Assembly (NCBI RefSeq): GCF_000715075.1
Contig: NC_134095.1
Coordinates: 61,314,419 to 61,378,418, forward strand
DNA from: Nicotiana tabacum
Lineage: Eukaryota > Streptophyta > Magnoliopsida > Solanales > Solanaceae
Length of the DNA stretch: 64,000 bases
Direction: 5' to 3'
Shown: positions 10,560 to 22,881 of the stretch, in pieces
How positions within the stretch are numbered: the first letter of the stretch is position 1
How the letters are laid out: every line of letters begins with the position of its first letter
The notes under the pieces: generated by a model
What the model was told of the DNA's origin: nothing
What the model saw: the letters and a program-made list of their open reading frames with translations, nothing else
The model's database searches: none
Program-made: the position numbers and the translations under genes

Positions 10560-12154
10560 ACTTGCTTTGGATGTTCAGGCTTTGGCCAACCAGTTCGTGA
10601 GGTTGGATGTTTCTAAGCCTAGCCGTGTGTTGGCTTGCATAGTCGCTTCTTCTTTATTGGAGCGTATCCGTGTTCGGCAGTATGATGATCCCCATTTGTA
10701 TGTCCTTAGAGACATGGTGCAGCACAGAGGTGCCAAGCAGGTTACCTTAGGAGATGATGAAGTTCTGAGATTGCAGGGTCAAGTTTTTGTACCTAATGTG
10801 GATGAGCTCTGAGAGTTGATTTTAGAGGAGGCCCATAGTTCCCGGTACTCTATTCATCCGGGTGCCACTAAGATGTATAAGAATCTGCGGCAGCATTATT
10901 GGTGGAGGAGAATGAAGAAGGATATCGTTGTGTCTGTGGCTCAGTGTTTGAATTGTCAGCAGGTTAAGTACGAGCATCAGAGACCTGGTGGTTTGTTTAA
11001 GAGGAATGAGCTTCCCGATGAAAGTGGGAGCGGATCACTATGGATTTTGTTGTTGGACTCCCACAGACTCGAAGGAAGTTCGACACAGTGTGGGTTATTG
11101 TTGATAGGCTGACCAAGTCAGCGTATTTCATTCATGTGGCAGTCACCTATTCATCCGAGAGGTTAGCTGAGATCTATATCTGGGAGATTGTTCGTCTTCA
11201 TGGTGTGCCCGTGTCTATCATTTCGGACCGAGGTACGCAGTTTACCTCACATTTCTGGAGGGCAGTTCAGCGAGAGTTGGACACACAGGTTGAGTTGAGC
11301 ATACCATTTCATCCTCAGACGGACGGGCAGTCCGAGCGGACTATTCAGATTTTAGAGGATATGCTCCGAGCTTGTGTCATTGACTTTGGAGGCTCGTGGG
11401 ATCAGTTTTTGCCTTTAGTAGATATTGCCTACATCAACAGCTACCAGTCGAGTATTCAGATAGCTCCTTATGAGGCTTTGTATGGTAGGTAATGTCGGTC
11501 GCCGGTTGGATGGTTTGAGCTGGGAGAGGCTCGGTTGTTGGGTACAAATCTAGTTCAAGATGCCTTGGACAAGATCATGATTATTCATGATAGGCTTCAT
11601 ACAGCTCAGTCCAGGCAAAAGAGTTATGTCGACCGTAAGGTTCGTGATTTGCTTTCATGGTCGGTGAGCGGGTATTGCTTCGAGTGTCGCCTATGAAGGG
11701 CGTGATGAGATTTGGGAAGAAGGGCAAGCTTAGCCTTAGGTTCATTGGCCCGTTTGAGATTCTTTATCGAGTGGGAGAGGTGGCTTACAGACTTGTGTTG
11801 CCGCCGAGCTTATCATTCGTGCATCCAGCATTTCATGTGTCCATGCTTCGAAAATATCACGGCGATCCATCCCATGTGTTAGATTTCAGCACTGTCCAGT
11901 TGGACCAGGACTTGTCTTATGAGGAGGGGTCGGTAGCTATTCTAGACCGGCAGGTTCGTCAGTTGAGGTCGAAGAGTTTTCCCTCTGTTCGTGTTCAGTG
12001 GAGAGGTCAGCCTACTAAGGCATCGACCTGGGAGTCCGAGTCCGATATGCGGAGCCGTTATCCCATCTTTTCCCCTACTCAGGTACTTCCTTCTTATGTT
12101 TGTTCGAGGACGAACGGTTGTTTTAGAGGTGGAGAATGTGATGACCTTTTATAA
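10560..12154 (+). pseudogene. Integrase with C-terminal chromodomain, chromovirus A
   Basis: The zinc-binding H2C2 domain is intact at about 10839-10965 (IHPG...H, then CLNCQQ). The catalytic core frame (11040-11492) keeps MDFVVG, SDRGTQF and QSERTIQ, so all three D, D, E residues are present. It ends at a TAA where GR(R)CRS normally continues. The last frame (11657-12154) holds the [12 protein letters not shown] fold and the chromodomain ([11 protein letters not shown]...VQWRG...TWESESDM...YP), which in this group reads heterochromatin marks and steers insertion. A stop at about 10810 and a frameshift near 11040 also break the gene. Confidence 0.88.
12121..12136 (+). other. Polypurine tract, chromovirus A
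   Basis: A purine-rich run ending GAGGTGGAGAA lies immediately before the TGTGATGACC LTR start. It is the expected plus-strand primer site. Confidence 0.75.
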
Positions 12155-14200
12155 ATGAATTCTGTATTCCAAGGCCTTAAAAACCTCTTTCAGCATCACC
12201 TCGATTTGCGTGCACAGTCCGGCACATGGTCGGAAAGCCAATATGTGAAAATTTGTGAAAAATAATGAATTTTGACTTTAAAATGAATTAATTTGACTTC
12301 GGTCAATATTTTGGGTAAACGGACGTGGACCCGTGATTTAACAGTCCCAGAGGGTTCGTCGGAAAATATGGGACTTGGGCGTATGCCCGAAATCGAATTC
12401 CGAGGTCCTAAGCCCGAGAAATGGATTTTTTAAAGAAAATTATTTTCTGAAATATTATTGAATTTTTGGAAGTGAAATGTGTTTAAACCTTGATGGTATC
12501 AGGCTCGTATTTTGGTTTCGGCTCCCGGTACAGGTCTTATATGTTATTTAAGATAAGTCTGTGAAATTTGGTAATAAATGGACTTGAAATGATATGAATC
12601 AGACCTTATTTGAGGAAATTGGGAAAATTTGATGTTCTTAAGAAATTTCATGGTTTTGATGCTAAATTCATAGTTATTGATGTTATTTGAGAGATTTGAA
12701 TGCACAAGCGAGTCCGTATAATTTTTTTAGGTTGGTGTGCATGTTTGGTTTGGAGCCCCGAGGGCTTGGGTGAGTTTTGGATAGGACATGGGGTGAATTT
12801 TGGACTTGAGAAATTGCAGACTTCAGTTGTTGCATTGCAGGCCTGCAGGCATCGCATTTGCGAAGTCTTGCTCGCAAATGCGAAGGCTTTGTTGCAAATG
12901 CGAACAATAGCCCAGGCCAACTTTGTTGCAAATGGACCCGTGATTTGACAGTCCCAGAGGGTCCGTCAGAAAATATGGTACTTGGGCGTATGCCCGAAAT
13001 TGAATTCCGAGGTCCCAAGCCCGAGAAATGAATTTTTTACAGAAAATTATTTTCTGGAATATTATTGAGTTTTTGGAAGTGAAATGTGTTTAAACCTTGA
13101 TGGTATCAGGCTCGTATTTTGGTTTCGGCACCCGTTACAGGTCTTATATGTGATTTAAGATAAGTTTGTGAAATTTGGTAATAAATGGACTTGAAATGAT
13201 ATGAATCAAACCTTATTTGAGGAAATTAGGAAAATTTGATGTTCTTAAGAAATTTCATGGTTTTGATGCTAAATTCATAGTTGTTGATGTTATTTGAGAG
13301 ATTTGAATGCACGAGCGAGTCCGTATAATTTTTTTAGGTTGGTGTGCATGTTTGGTTTGGAGCCCCAAGGGCTTGGGTGAGTTTTAGATAGGCCATGGGG
13401 TGAATTTTGGACTTGAGAAATTGCAGACTTCAGCTGTTGCATTGCAGGCCGGCAGGCATCGCATTTGCAAAGTCTGGCTCGCAAATGCGAAGGCTTTGTT
13501 GCAAATGCGAACAATAGCCCAGGCCAGCTTACCTCGCAAATGCGAGGGATTGATCGCAAATGCGATCCCCAGTTTTAGCCAGACATCGCAAATGCGACAC
13601 ATTGTTCGCAATTCCCACTTCGCAAATGCGAAAACTGCTTCGCAAATGCGAACTTAGCAGAAGTCTGGGTTAGCAATTGCGAACCCAGGTCGTAATTGCG
13701 ACATCTACAACCTGCAATTTTATAACTTAGCCAAGAAATCTTTAATTTTTCACACTCTTTCAAAATCAAAACACTCTTGGGCGATTTTTCAAAGACAACT
13801 CTTCTTCCAAATCGATTGTAAGTCAATTTTAACTCGTTTTCTTCAATCATTAACATCTTTTCACATGATTTCAACTCAAAATTAATGATTTTCATGGGGG
13901 AAATTGGGTGTTAGAACCTAGGTTTTTCAAATTTTGGGGATTTGGACCTCGATTTGAGGTCCAATTTCAAAACAAATTATATATTTGGGTTCGTGGGGGA
14001 AAGGGTAATCGGGTTTTGGTTCGAACCTCGGGTTTGGACCATGTTGGCCCAAGGGTGATTTTTGACTTTTTGGGTAAAATTTTGGAAAACTTAATCTCAT
14101 GCATTAGCATTGATTCATTTAGCCGTTATTGATGTGATTAAGTAACTTGTGGCTAGATACGAGCGAGTTGGTGGTGGAATCAAGAGGTAAAGCGATAGTT
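12137..14200 (+). repeat. 3' LTR of chromovirus A, with 607-bp internal duplication, truncated
   Basis: The LTR starts TGTGATGACC but lacks the second hairpin arm. It runs to 12933 and then jumps back: GGACCCGTGATTT at 12327 recurs at 12934, so 12327-12933 is repeated in tandem. The second pass continues to GCGATAGTT at 14200, LTR offset about 1455. There it is cut by the G-run edge of the amplified Tat-LTR block. The donor, minisatellite and U5 part is therefore missing from this copy. Confidence 0.8.
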
Positions 14201-15380
14201 ATTTGGGGGGGAGGGGGGGCTCCTACAAGAAGTTCATAAATTTGCAAGTTCATAAATGTAACATATTTTATACTAATTTCTTTTTAAAATGTAACCAAGA
14301 TCTTGAAAAGATGCACATGAAAAGTACATAAAGTTAAATTTTGTCTCCTACCAATTGGAATCTCGTAAAATCATCAAATCAGGTTAAAATTAAAGAATTT
14401 TCAGGCTGAAGTCTCAAAATTGATTTTATACGTTTAATTCCAAATCCCTTTCGTATGAAAATTCCTATGTACTACTTCATCCATATGGTCAGGACTTCTT
14501 ATTTATTCATCTTGTGAAAAATAAAATTTCAAATTACATATGTATGTAAATGTCCGCTTGATTATTGAGAAAAACAAATAGGAAATCCTTTTCAGATAGA
14601 ATGAATATTTAAATCTAGGTTTATCTCACTATAATATTAAATACAACAAACTTGGCATTGGACTGATCCCGGACAAGACTCAACTGTTTTAACCCATAAA
14701 TTGGTTTTAGAATAAACAATTAAATTTATATTTTTAATCCCACTAACAATTGGATCAATCCAAAGCGTATACAATGAAATAAATGTAACAAGATTGTATA
14801 GGATAAAATCGGTTCATATTAAATGCTCGTAATTAAGCGACATGTGGAATCAGAGACAGATGAAAATCGAGACAGGTGGAAGCCAAGACTGGAGGCAGCT
14901 GTTCGGTTGGCACCAGGAAGCTCCCGAAGGGAATGTTGCTCATGGAGACAAATAAATACCGGTCACCTGATATTATTCAATGAAGAATATTCTGCATTAT
15001 TAAATACATAGTCCATTATAGAGAATATAGCATTCATATAGCCTGTCGTTACATATTTTTCAACGGCCCCCATAATTGTCATTTAAAAGGGACTTGATTT
15101 TAGGACCTTGTTCCCTAGGTGCCACTATAAATAAGGATTTCAACAACCACTATAAGGACACAAATTTTCTGACAAACTTATGCTATACACATTATTCTAA
15201 GCTTAATAACACTTTATTTCTTGTTTATTGTTATTACTACTGTCTTCAAAAGCTTTGCTCCCGGACCCAAGCTATTTGCTATCTTCCCTCGATTTCAGTG
15301 TTGAGTCTTATATTCCTATTTAATTTATTTAACATTTTGGGTTCTCGCTTGTCTATAAACCACGTATAAATTCAAATGGG
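14201..15380 (+). repeat. Tat-LTR block, copy 2
   Basis: Closely similar to 3141-4312, starting in a G-run (ATTTGGGGGGGAGGGG) and running to TATAAATTCAA. The last 20 or so bases of the block and the hairpin start of the following LTR are deleted at the junction near 15377-15388. A TATA-like CTATAAATAAGG is kept near 15125. Confidence 0.75.
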
Positions 15381-15387
15381 ATCATTG

Positions 15388-16704
15388 GGTCATCACTTGT
15401 TTTAGAAATGAATTTTGCGTTCCGATGCCTTAAAAACCTCTTTCAGCATCACCTCAATTTGAGTGCGCAGTTCGGGCGCGTAGCCGGAAAGCCAATATGT
15501 GAAAATCTGTGAAAAGATGAATTTTGACTTTTAAAATGAATTAATTTGATTTCGATCAATATTTTGGGTAAATGGACTCGGAACCGTAATTTGACGATCC
15601 GGAGGGTCTGTAGGAAAATATGGGACTTGGGCGTTTGCCCGAAATCAAATTCCGAGGTCCCAAGCCCGAGAAATGAATTTTTAAAGAAAATTATTTTCTG
15701 AAATATTATTAAGTTTTTGGAAGTGAAATGTGTTTAAACCTTGATGGTATCAGGCCCGTATTTAAGTTTCCGCGTTCGGTACAGGTCTTATATGTGATTT
15801 AAATTCATAGTTGATGCTATTTGAGAGATTTGAATGCATGAGCGAGTCCGTATGATATTTTTAGGTTGGTGTACATGTTTAGTTTGGAGCCCCGAGGGCT
15901 CGGGTGAGTTTTGGATAGGCCACGGGGTAGATTTTGGAGTTGAGAAACTGCAGACTTCAGCTGTTGCATTGCAGGCCTGCATGCTTCGCAAGGCTTTGTC
16001 GCAAATGCGAACAATAGCTCAGGCCAGCTTACCTCGCAAATGCGAGAGATTGATCGCAAATGTGATCCCCCAGTTTTAGCCAGACGTCGCAAATGCGACA
16101 CATTGTTCGCAATTCCCACTTCGCAAATGCGAAAACTACTTCGCAAATGCGAACTTAGCAGAAGTCTGGGTTAGCAATTGCGAACCCTGGTCGTAATTGC
16201 GACATCTACAACCTGTAATTTTATAAATTAGCCGAAAATCTTTCATTTTTCACACTCTTTCAAAATCAAAATACTCTTGGGCGATTTTTTAAAGACAACT
16301 CTTCTTCCAAATCGATTGTAAGTCAATTTTAACTCGTTTTCTTCAATCATTAACACTTTTCACATGATTTCAGCTCAAAATCAATGATTTTCATGGGGGA
16401 AATTGGGTGTTTTGAGTAGAACCTAAGTTTTTCAAATTTTGGGGATTTGGGCCTTGATTTGAGGTCCAATTTAAAAACAAATTATATATTTGAGTTTGTG
16501 AGGGAATGGGTAATAGTGTTTTGGTTCGAACCTCGGGTTTTGACCATGTTGGCTCGAGGGTAATTTTTGACTTTTTGGGTAAAATTTTGGAAAACTTATT
16601 CTCATACATTAGCATTGATTCATTTAACCGTTATTGATGTAATTAAATAACTTGTGGCTAGATACGAGCAAGTTGGTGGTGAAATAAAGAGGTAAAGCGA
16701 TAGT
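15388..16704 (+). repeat. Chromovirus A LTR, 5' half, extra copy
   Basis: It begins GGTCATCAC (second hairpin arm) and ends GCGATAGT at 16704, the same LTR offset at which the 3' LTR is cut at 14200. An interior deletion near 15800 removes about 130 bases relative to the 5' LTR. The CGCAAATGCGA array is at 15985-16205. Confidence 0.78.
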
Positions 16705-17890
16705 AGGGGGCTCCTACAAGTTCATAAATTTGCAATTCAAAATAACATATTTTATACTAATTTCTTTTTAAAATGTAACCAAGATTTTGAAAGGATGCAC
16801 ATGAAAAGTACATAAAGTTAAATTTTGTCTCCTACCAATTGGAATCTCGTAAAATCATCAAATCAGGTTAAAATTAAAGAATTTTCAGGCTGAAGTCTCA
16901 AAATTGATTTTATACGTTTAATTCCAAATTCCTATCGTAATGAAAATTCCTATGTACTACTTCATCCATATGGTCAGGACTTCTTATTTATTCATCTTGT
17001 GAAAAATAAAATTTCAAATTACATATGTATGTAAATGTCCGCTTGATTATTGAGAAAAACAAATAGGAAATCCTTTTCAGATAGAATGAATATTTAAATC
17101 TAGTTTTATCTCACTATAATATTAAATACAACAAACTTGGCATTGGACTGATCCCGGACAAGACTCAACTGTTTTAACCCATAAATTGGTTTTAGAATAA
17201 ACAATTAAATTTATATTTTTATTCCCACTAACAATTGGATTAATCCAAAGCGTATACAATGAAATAAATGTAACAAGATTGTATAGGATAAAATCGATTC
17301 ATATTAAATGTTCGTAATAAAGTGATATTTGGAACCAGAGACAGATGAAAAGCGAGACAGGTGGAAGTCAAGACTGGAGGCAGCAGTTCGGTTGGCACCA
17401 GGAAGCCCCCGAAGGGAATGTTGCTCATGGAGACAAATAAATACCGGTCACCTGATATTAGTCAATGAAGAATATTCTGCAGTATTAAATACATAGTCCG
17501 TTATAGAGAATATAACATTCATATAGCCTGTTGTTACACATTTTTCAACGGCCCCATAATTGTCAATTAAAAGGGACTTGATTCTAAGACCTTGTTCCCT
17601 AGGTACCACTATAAATAAGGATTTCAACAACCACTATAAGGACACAAATTTTCTGACAAACTTATGCTATACACATTATTCTAAGCTTAATAACACTTTA
17701 TTTCTTGTTTATTTTTATTACTACTGTCTTCAAAAGCTTTGCTCCCGGAACCAAGCTATTTTCTATCTTCCCTCGATTTCAGTGTTAAGTCTTATATTTC
17801 TATTTAATTTATTTAACATTTTGGGTTCAAATCAATTCGTTTGTCTATAAACCACGTATAAATTCAACTGTACCATTTTATGAATAAACA
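16705..17890 (+). repeat. Tat-LTR block, copy 3
   Basis: A third copy of the 3141-4312 block, joined to the preceding LTR piece through a short G-run and ending GAATAAACA directly before an intact LTR start, as in copy 1. This copy keeps the original junction that copy 2 has lost. Confidence 0.75.
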
Positions 17891-18835
17891 TGTGATGACC
17901 CAAAAGGTCATCACTTGTTTTAGAAATGAATTATGTGTTCCGAGGCCTTAAAAACCTCTTTCAGCATCATCTCGATTTGCGTGCACAGTTAAGGGGTGTA
18001 GCTGGAAAGCCAATATGTGAAAATATGTGAAAAATGATGAATTTTGACTTTTAAAATGAATTAATTTGACTTCGGTCAATATTTTGGGTAAACGAACTCA
18101 GAACCATGATTTGACGGTCCCGGAGGGTCCGTAGGTAAATATGGGACTTGGGCGTATGCCCGGAATCGAATTCCGAGGTCCCAAGCCTGAGAAATGAATT
18201 TTTAAAGAAAATTATTTTCTAAAATATTATTGAGTTTTTGGAAGTGAAGTGTGCTTAAACCTTGATGGTATCAGGCCCGTATTTTAGTTTCCGTACCCGG
18301 TATAGGTCTTACATGTGATTTAAGATAAGTTTATGAAATTTGGTAATAAACGAACTTGAAATGATATGAATCGGACCTTATTTAAGGAAATTGGGAAAAT
18401 TTGATGTTCTTAAGAAATTTCATAATTTTGATGCTAAATTCATAGTTGCTGTTATTTGAGAGATTTGAATGCACGAGCGAGTCCGTATGATGTTTTTAGA
18501 TTGGTGTGCATGTTTAGTTTGGAGCCCCGAGGGCTCGGGTGAGTTTTGGATAGGCCACGAGGTGGATTTTGGACTTGAGAAATTGCAGACTTCAGCTGTT
18601 GCATTGCAGGCCTGCAGGCTTCGCAAGGCTTTGTCGTAAATGCGAACAATAGCTCAGGCCAGCTTACCTCGCAAATGCGAGGGATTGATCGCAAATGTGA
18701 TCCCCCAATTTTAGACAAACGTCGCAAATGCGACACATTGTTCGCAATTCCCACTTCGCAAATGCAAAAACTGCTTCGCATATGCGAACTTAGCAGAAGT
18801 CTGGGTTCGCAATTGCGACATCTGCAACATGCAAT

Positions 18836-18843
18836 TTTATAAC
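18836..18843 (+). promoter_or_regulatory. TATA-like box, right-hand LTR A
   Basis: TTTATAAC directly after the palindromic array. A GTAAGT donor-like word follows 98 nt later (18934) and GAGGTAAGT 516 nt later (19352). Confidence 0.45.
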
Positions 18844-19351
18844 TTAGCCGAAAATCTTTCATTTTTCACACTCTTTCATAACCAAAACACTCTTGGGCGA
18901 TTTTTCAAAGACAACTCTTCTTCTCAATCGGTTGTAAGTCAATTTTAACTCGTTTTCTTCAATCATTAACATCTTTTCACGTGATTTCAACTCAAAATTA
19001 ATGATTTTCATGGGGGAAATTGGGTGTTTTGGGTAGAACCTAGGTTTTTCAATTTTTGGTAATTTGGACCTCGTTTTGAGGTCCGATTTCAAAACAAATT
19101 ATATATTTGGGTTCGTGGGGGAATGTGTAATCGGGTTTTGGTTTGAACCTTGGGTTTTGACAATGTGGGCGTGGGGGCAATTTTTGACTTTTTGGGTAAA
19201 ACTTTGGAAAACTTATTCTCATGCATTAACATTGATTCATTTAGCGGTTATTGATGTAATTAAGTAACTTATGGCTAGATACGGGCGAGTTGGTGGTGGA
19301 ATCAAGAGGTAAAGCGATAGTTGAGGCTTGAATTGTGTTCGTGGCATCGAG

Positions 19352-20086
19352 GTAAGTGTTTGGTCTAACCTTAGCTTGAGGGATTAGGAGTCGTGTCTTA
19401 TTTGCTACGTGTTAATGGTGGAGTACGACATATAGGCATGATGTTAAGTATCTATATGTCGATGTCAAGCATGTCCGTGAGTCTTGTATTGTAATTGTTA
19501 TGACTCTGTGTGGTTTATTGCGCTTTACATGTGATTATCATTATTGTCCCCTTGTCGGGATGTTATTATCATTACTGTTCCCTTGCCGAGATACTATTAT
19601 CATTATTGTTCCCTTACCGAGATATTATTGTTATATTATTGTTCCCCTGCCGGGATATTTTTTTGATGTTATTGTTCCCTTGCCGGGACTCTTTTATGAT
19701 TGGTGTTGATAAAAGAAATGGGAGCGGGTTGCATGCCTGCAACGAGATATATGAAATGGGATCGAATTGCACACCTGCAACAAGAGGTGAAATTAAATTG
19801 AATTCTGCATTTGTTTTCCTTATCCTTGTTAGTAATTTGATTTTGGTTTCTTTATATTCCTCTTGATATTTTGTTGTTATCTGTTATTCCCCGAAGCATA
19901 TTTTCCCTCTTCCATCTTTAACTGTAATTATCTGCTTTTATATTTCCGTTGTATATGATTTAACTGCACAGGTTTATTTGGTAGTCTGGTCCTAGCCTCA
20001 TCATTACTTCGCCGAGGTTAGGCTAGGCGCTTACTAGCACATGGGGACGGTTGTGTTGATACTACAATCTGCACTCTTTTATGTAG
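19352..20086 (+). other. Candidate LTR leader intron (735 nt), right-hand LTR A
   Basis: Donor-like GAG/GTAAGT and acceptor-like CTCTTTTATGTAG, at the same LTR positions as 5798-6518. The acceptor has drifted from GTGCAG to TGTAG but still ends in AG. Confidence 0.4.
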
Positions 20087-20526
20087 ATCCTAGTGTTGTG
20101 GACTTCGGACCGCAGTGAGGTTGCTGCCTTCAGTCCAGCAGGCGACCTGAGGTAGTCCTGCAGACGTCCGCAAGCCTTGGCGTCACCTCCTATCTTTCCT
20201 TTATCATGTTTCCTTTACTTATTTCAGAAACTGTGTATCTTTTATCTTTCAGACTTTGTATGTAGTATTCTTAGACCGTCTGTGAAACTGTGACACCAAA
20301 TTCTAGGTAGAGTTGTATTTAGACTTCCACAATTTGTATTAAGATAAATTATCAAATTTTGTCTTCCGCTTAATTTTTTCCGCTATTTGCATGATATCTA
20401 CTCATGACGGATAATGGTTTAAAACTAGAAAAGGTTAAGTAATTAGAATAATTTGACTTGCCTAGTTTTCACCAATAGGCGCCATTGCGACTCCCGAGGG
20501 TGGAAAATTCGGGCCGTGACAAAATA

Positions 20527-20781
20527 GTTCGGTGCCCATCATGGGGCTTAGACAGTTGTGTAATTAGGTTGATTCTGCTTCGACAGGGCCGGGGGAAACG
20601 GCATCAGACTCGGTAACAACAATAAGAATGATCCCTTTAAAACCAAACTCATGCGGTTTATGAGACAAATAAATATCCGAATGGATCAAATCCCGAGCGC
20701 ACCGCCGATGTTGAAATGACTGGACTCAACGAAGTACACCCAGCTGTCGTTCAAAACAAACACAACATCGGAGTTGATCTC
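20527..20781 (+). other. Tat-type primer site and leader fragment
   Basis: TCGGTGCCCATCATGGGGC (20529-20547) resembles a tRNA-Lys-type primer site (TGGCGCCC...GTGGGGC) with several transitions. The following text matches no coding frame and stops where the inverted LTR begins at 20782. It continues the Tat LTR that ends at 4312, and gag of the same element reappears at about 23791. Confidence 0.55.
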
Positions 20782-21121
20782 TGTCACGACCCAAAATTCA
20801 ACTAGTCGTGATGGCACCTAATCTCAATCCGCTAGGTAAGCCAATTAACAATATCTAATTCCAATGAATTTAAATAAACAATAAACAAAAGAAAATTTTC
20901 TTAATCTTACACATTTTCCAAGAACTGGTAGTACAAATTATGAGCTCCTAAGAATAGAGTTTACAAGGATGGTATAAATTAACGACATCATATGTTTCAA
21001 AAGTACATAACAAAGTTTTATGAATCTTTGGCTACTATGAACAAAAGGCAGCTACAAGCGAAACGCAGGTACATCTTCAAATCCAGCTCTCATCGAATAT
21101 AGCAACATCAACACCCAACAT

Positions 21122-22355
21122 CTGCACGCAAGATGCAGAAGTGTTGTATGAGTACAACCGACCTCATGTACTTAATAAGTAACAAATCTAACCTTAGGTT
21201 GAAAGTAGTGACGAGATGGAACATAAGTCAGGTCCAACATCCAATAGCCGACAATAGTTTATAGCAACATAAAACGAGTAATAAAAGAAGTAACACAAAT
21301 CTAACATGCTCAGCCTAATCATGATTTCAGAAAAATAGTTCTGCTTCTCAAGTATATTAGTGAAAATCCAAATCTCTTCAGAAACCTCCAAAAATGTGAG
21401 TAAGTTTGAAAACTTTGAGTTTTCCCAAAAAAATCCTTTCAATAATAAATATGATATTCATTTTCTTTTCAGATAGCAGGTGTAAAATACCTCTCTATGC
21501 CCATATGTCAAGATGTGTGAAAAGTCATGAATGACGTGGTACCATACAACATGAGTAAAAATGCATCTCTATGCCGGTATGTCAAGTGTGAATGCTCAAT
21601 GCGATGCGACTCAGTGATAAAACCATGTGCATACTCTCAGAGTATCAATTCATTCAGTCCTCCCAGTCACTCAGTCCTCACAGCCACTCAGTCCTCACAG
21701 TCACTCTATCCTCCCAATCACTCGGCACTCAACACTCGACACTCGACACTCGCATTCAGTAGGTACCTGCACTCACTAAGGGTGTGTACAGACTCCGGAG
21801 GGGCTCCTTCAGCCCAAGCACTATATTAAGCCAATCATGGCAAAAATCAATAAAATATGCTACGGCATGTAGCCTGATCCCACAAATATCCTCATAATCA
21901 GGCCCTCGGCCTCACTCAGTCATCAATCTCTCCAGTCTCTCGAGCTCTCAATGTCATTTAATATCAGCCCAAAAATAATGATGTGATGTATCAATAAATA
22001 GTAATAGAGACTGAGATATGATATGCATATGAATGCGTATGACTGAGTATGTAATGCAATAAAAATAGATAGATCAACAGCAGAAATGACCTCAGTGGGC
22101 CCCAACAGGATAAACATGTAGCCTAGACATAGTGTCTAACATGAATCAGACCTCAATAGCTCAAGTACGCAGAAATTTCATGGTTTCAGGTAAGATCGGG
22201 TAACTACACAGTACTACAGAAACAAAGGAGTTACAATTTATACGGTGCACGCCCACACGCCCATCACCTAGCATGTGCGACACCTCACCACCAATCACAT
22301 ATCACGAAATTTGGGGTTTCATATCCTCAGCACTAAGTTTAGAAGTGTTACTTAC
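21122..22355 (-). other. Candidate LTR leader intron (1234 nt), inverted LTR
   Basis: On the minus strand TCGAG/GTAAGTAAC starts at 22355 and CTTGCGTGCAG ends at 21122. The minisatellite and the CTCGTCACTAC box lie inside. Confidence 0.4.
21640..21760 (-). repeat. Minisatellite, (CACTCAGTCCTC)-type, inverted LTR
   Basis: On the plus strand about eight imperfect repeats of CACTCAGTCCTC and CACTCGACACTCG type, 10-18 bp each. Unrelated in sequence to the arrays of LTR families A, B and D, but in the same relative position. Confidence 0.7.
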
Positions 22356-22873
22356 CTCGAACAAGCGAATTTCAATACCGATCAAGCCAAGCGATGCTCC
22401 AAAAATGCCATCTCGCGTGTACCGGCCTTGGAACGGCTCAAAACTAGCCAAAAGCAACTCAAATACATCAAATAATGCCAAAGGAAACAAACCCAATCGA
22501 TAAAAGTCGAATCTTTAATCAAAGCCCAAAAAAATCCCAAAAAGTCCAACCTGGGCCCGCACCTCGAAACCCGACAAAACTCATAAAATCTGATAACTCA
22601 TTTAATTACGAATCAAACCATACTAGTTTCACTCAAATCCGACTCCAAATCTATGTTCAAACCTCAAAAATTCACATTATGAAACTTTAGCTCAAAACCC
22701 CAAATTCTCGTTAAAATTCATCAAGCAATTGCCAAAAATGAAGATAGATTCATGAAATAAGATCAAAACCAAGTGTAGAACACTTACCCCAATCCTTGTG
22801 ATAAATATTTCTCCAAAAATCGCCTCAATCTGAGTCTCACATCTCAAAATATGAAGAAAGAACCAGAACCTCG

Positions 22874-22881
22874 ATTTTATA
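22874..22881 (-). promoter_or_regulatory. TATA box of inverted LTR
   Basis: The minus strand reads CTATAAAATCGAGG, close to CTATAAATACGAGG in LTR D. Donor-like sites follow at 94 and 526 nt. Confidence 0.5.

Larger units (their letters stand above)
4313..20521 (+). mobile_element. Chromovirus A (Tekay/Del-like Ty3/gypsy), with amplified 3' end
   Basis: This is an LTR retrotransposon with 5' LTR 4313-6951, initiator-Met tRNA primer site, gag-pol interior to about 12120, purine tract and 3' LTR from 12137. Domain order PR-RT-RNase H-IN with a C-terminal chromodomain marks a chromovirus; the LTR length and the Met primer site point to the Tekay/Del branch. The flanks aaaca (4308-4312) and aaata (20522-20526) are a target duplication with one mismatch, so the far right LTR copy is the true right boundary. 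Between 12934 and 17890 the 3' LTR has been rearranged by local duplications. Every ORF is broken by stops and frameshifts, so the copy is dead. Confidence 0.8.
17891..20521 (+). repeat. Complete right-hand LTR of chromovirus A
   Basis: 2631 bp from TGTGATGACC to GGGCCGTGACA. Hairpin, CGCA array (18620-18835), TATA-like box (18836-18843), donor-like sites (18934 and 19352), minisatellite (19535-19695) and acceptor-like site (20086) are all present. It abuts the decayed Tat leader at 20522 with the second half of the target duplication, so it is the original right edge of the insertion. Confidence 0.83.

Noticed and set aside
4872..18862. Antisense ORFs of 89-136 codons recurring in each copy of LTR A (for example 4872-5201, 12683-13018, 13290-13559, 15817-16146, 18452-18862)
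   Set aside because: They recur only because the LTR pieces are duplicates, they start and end at different points, and their SHLR-type repeats are just the CGCAAATGCGA array translated. No domain or promoter is seen.
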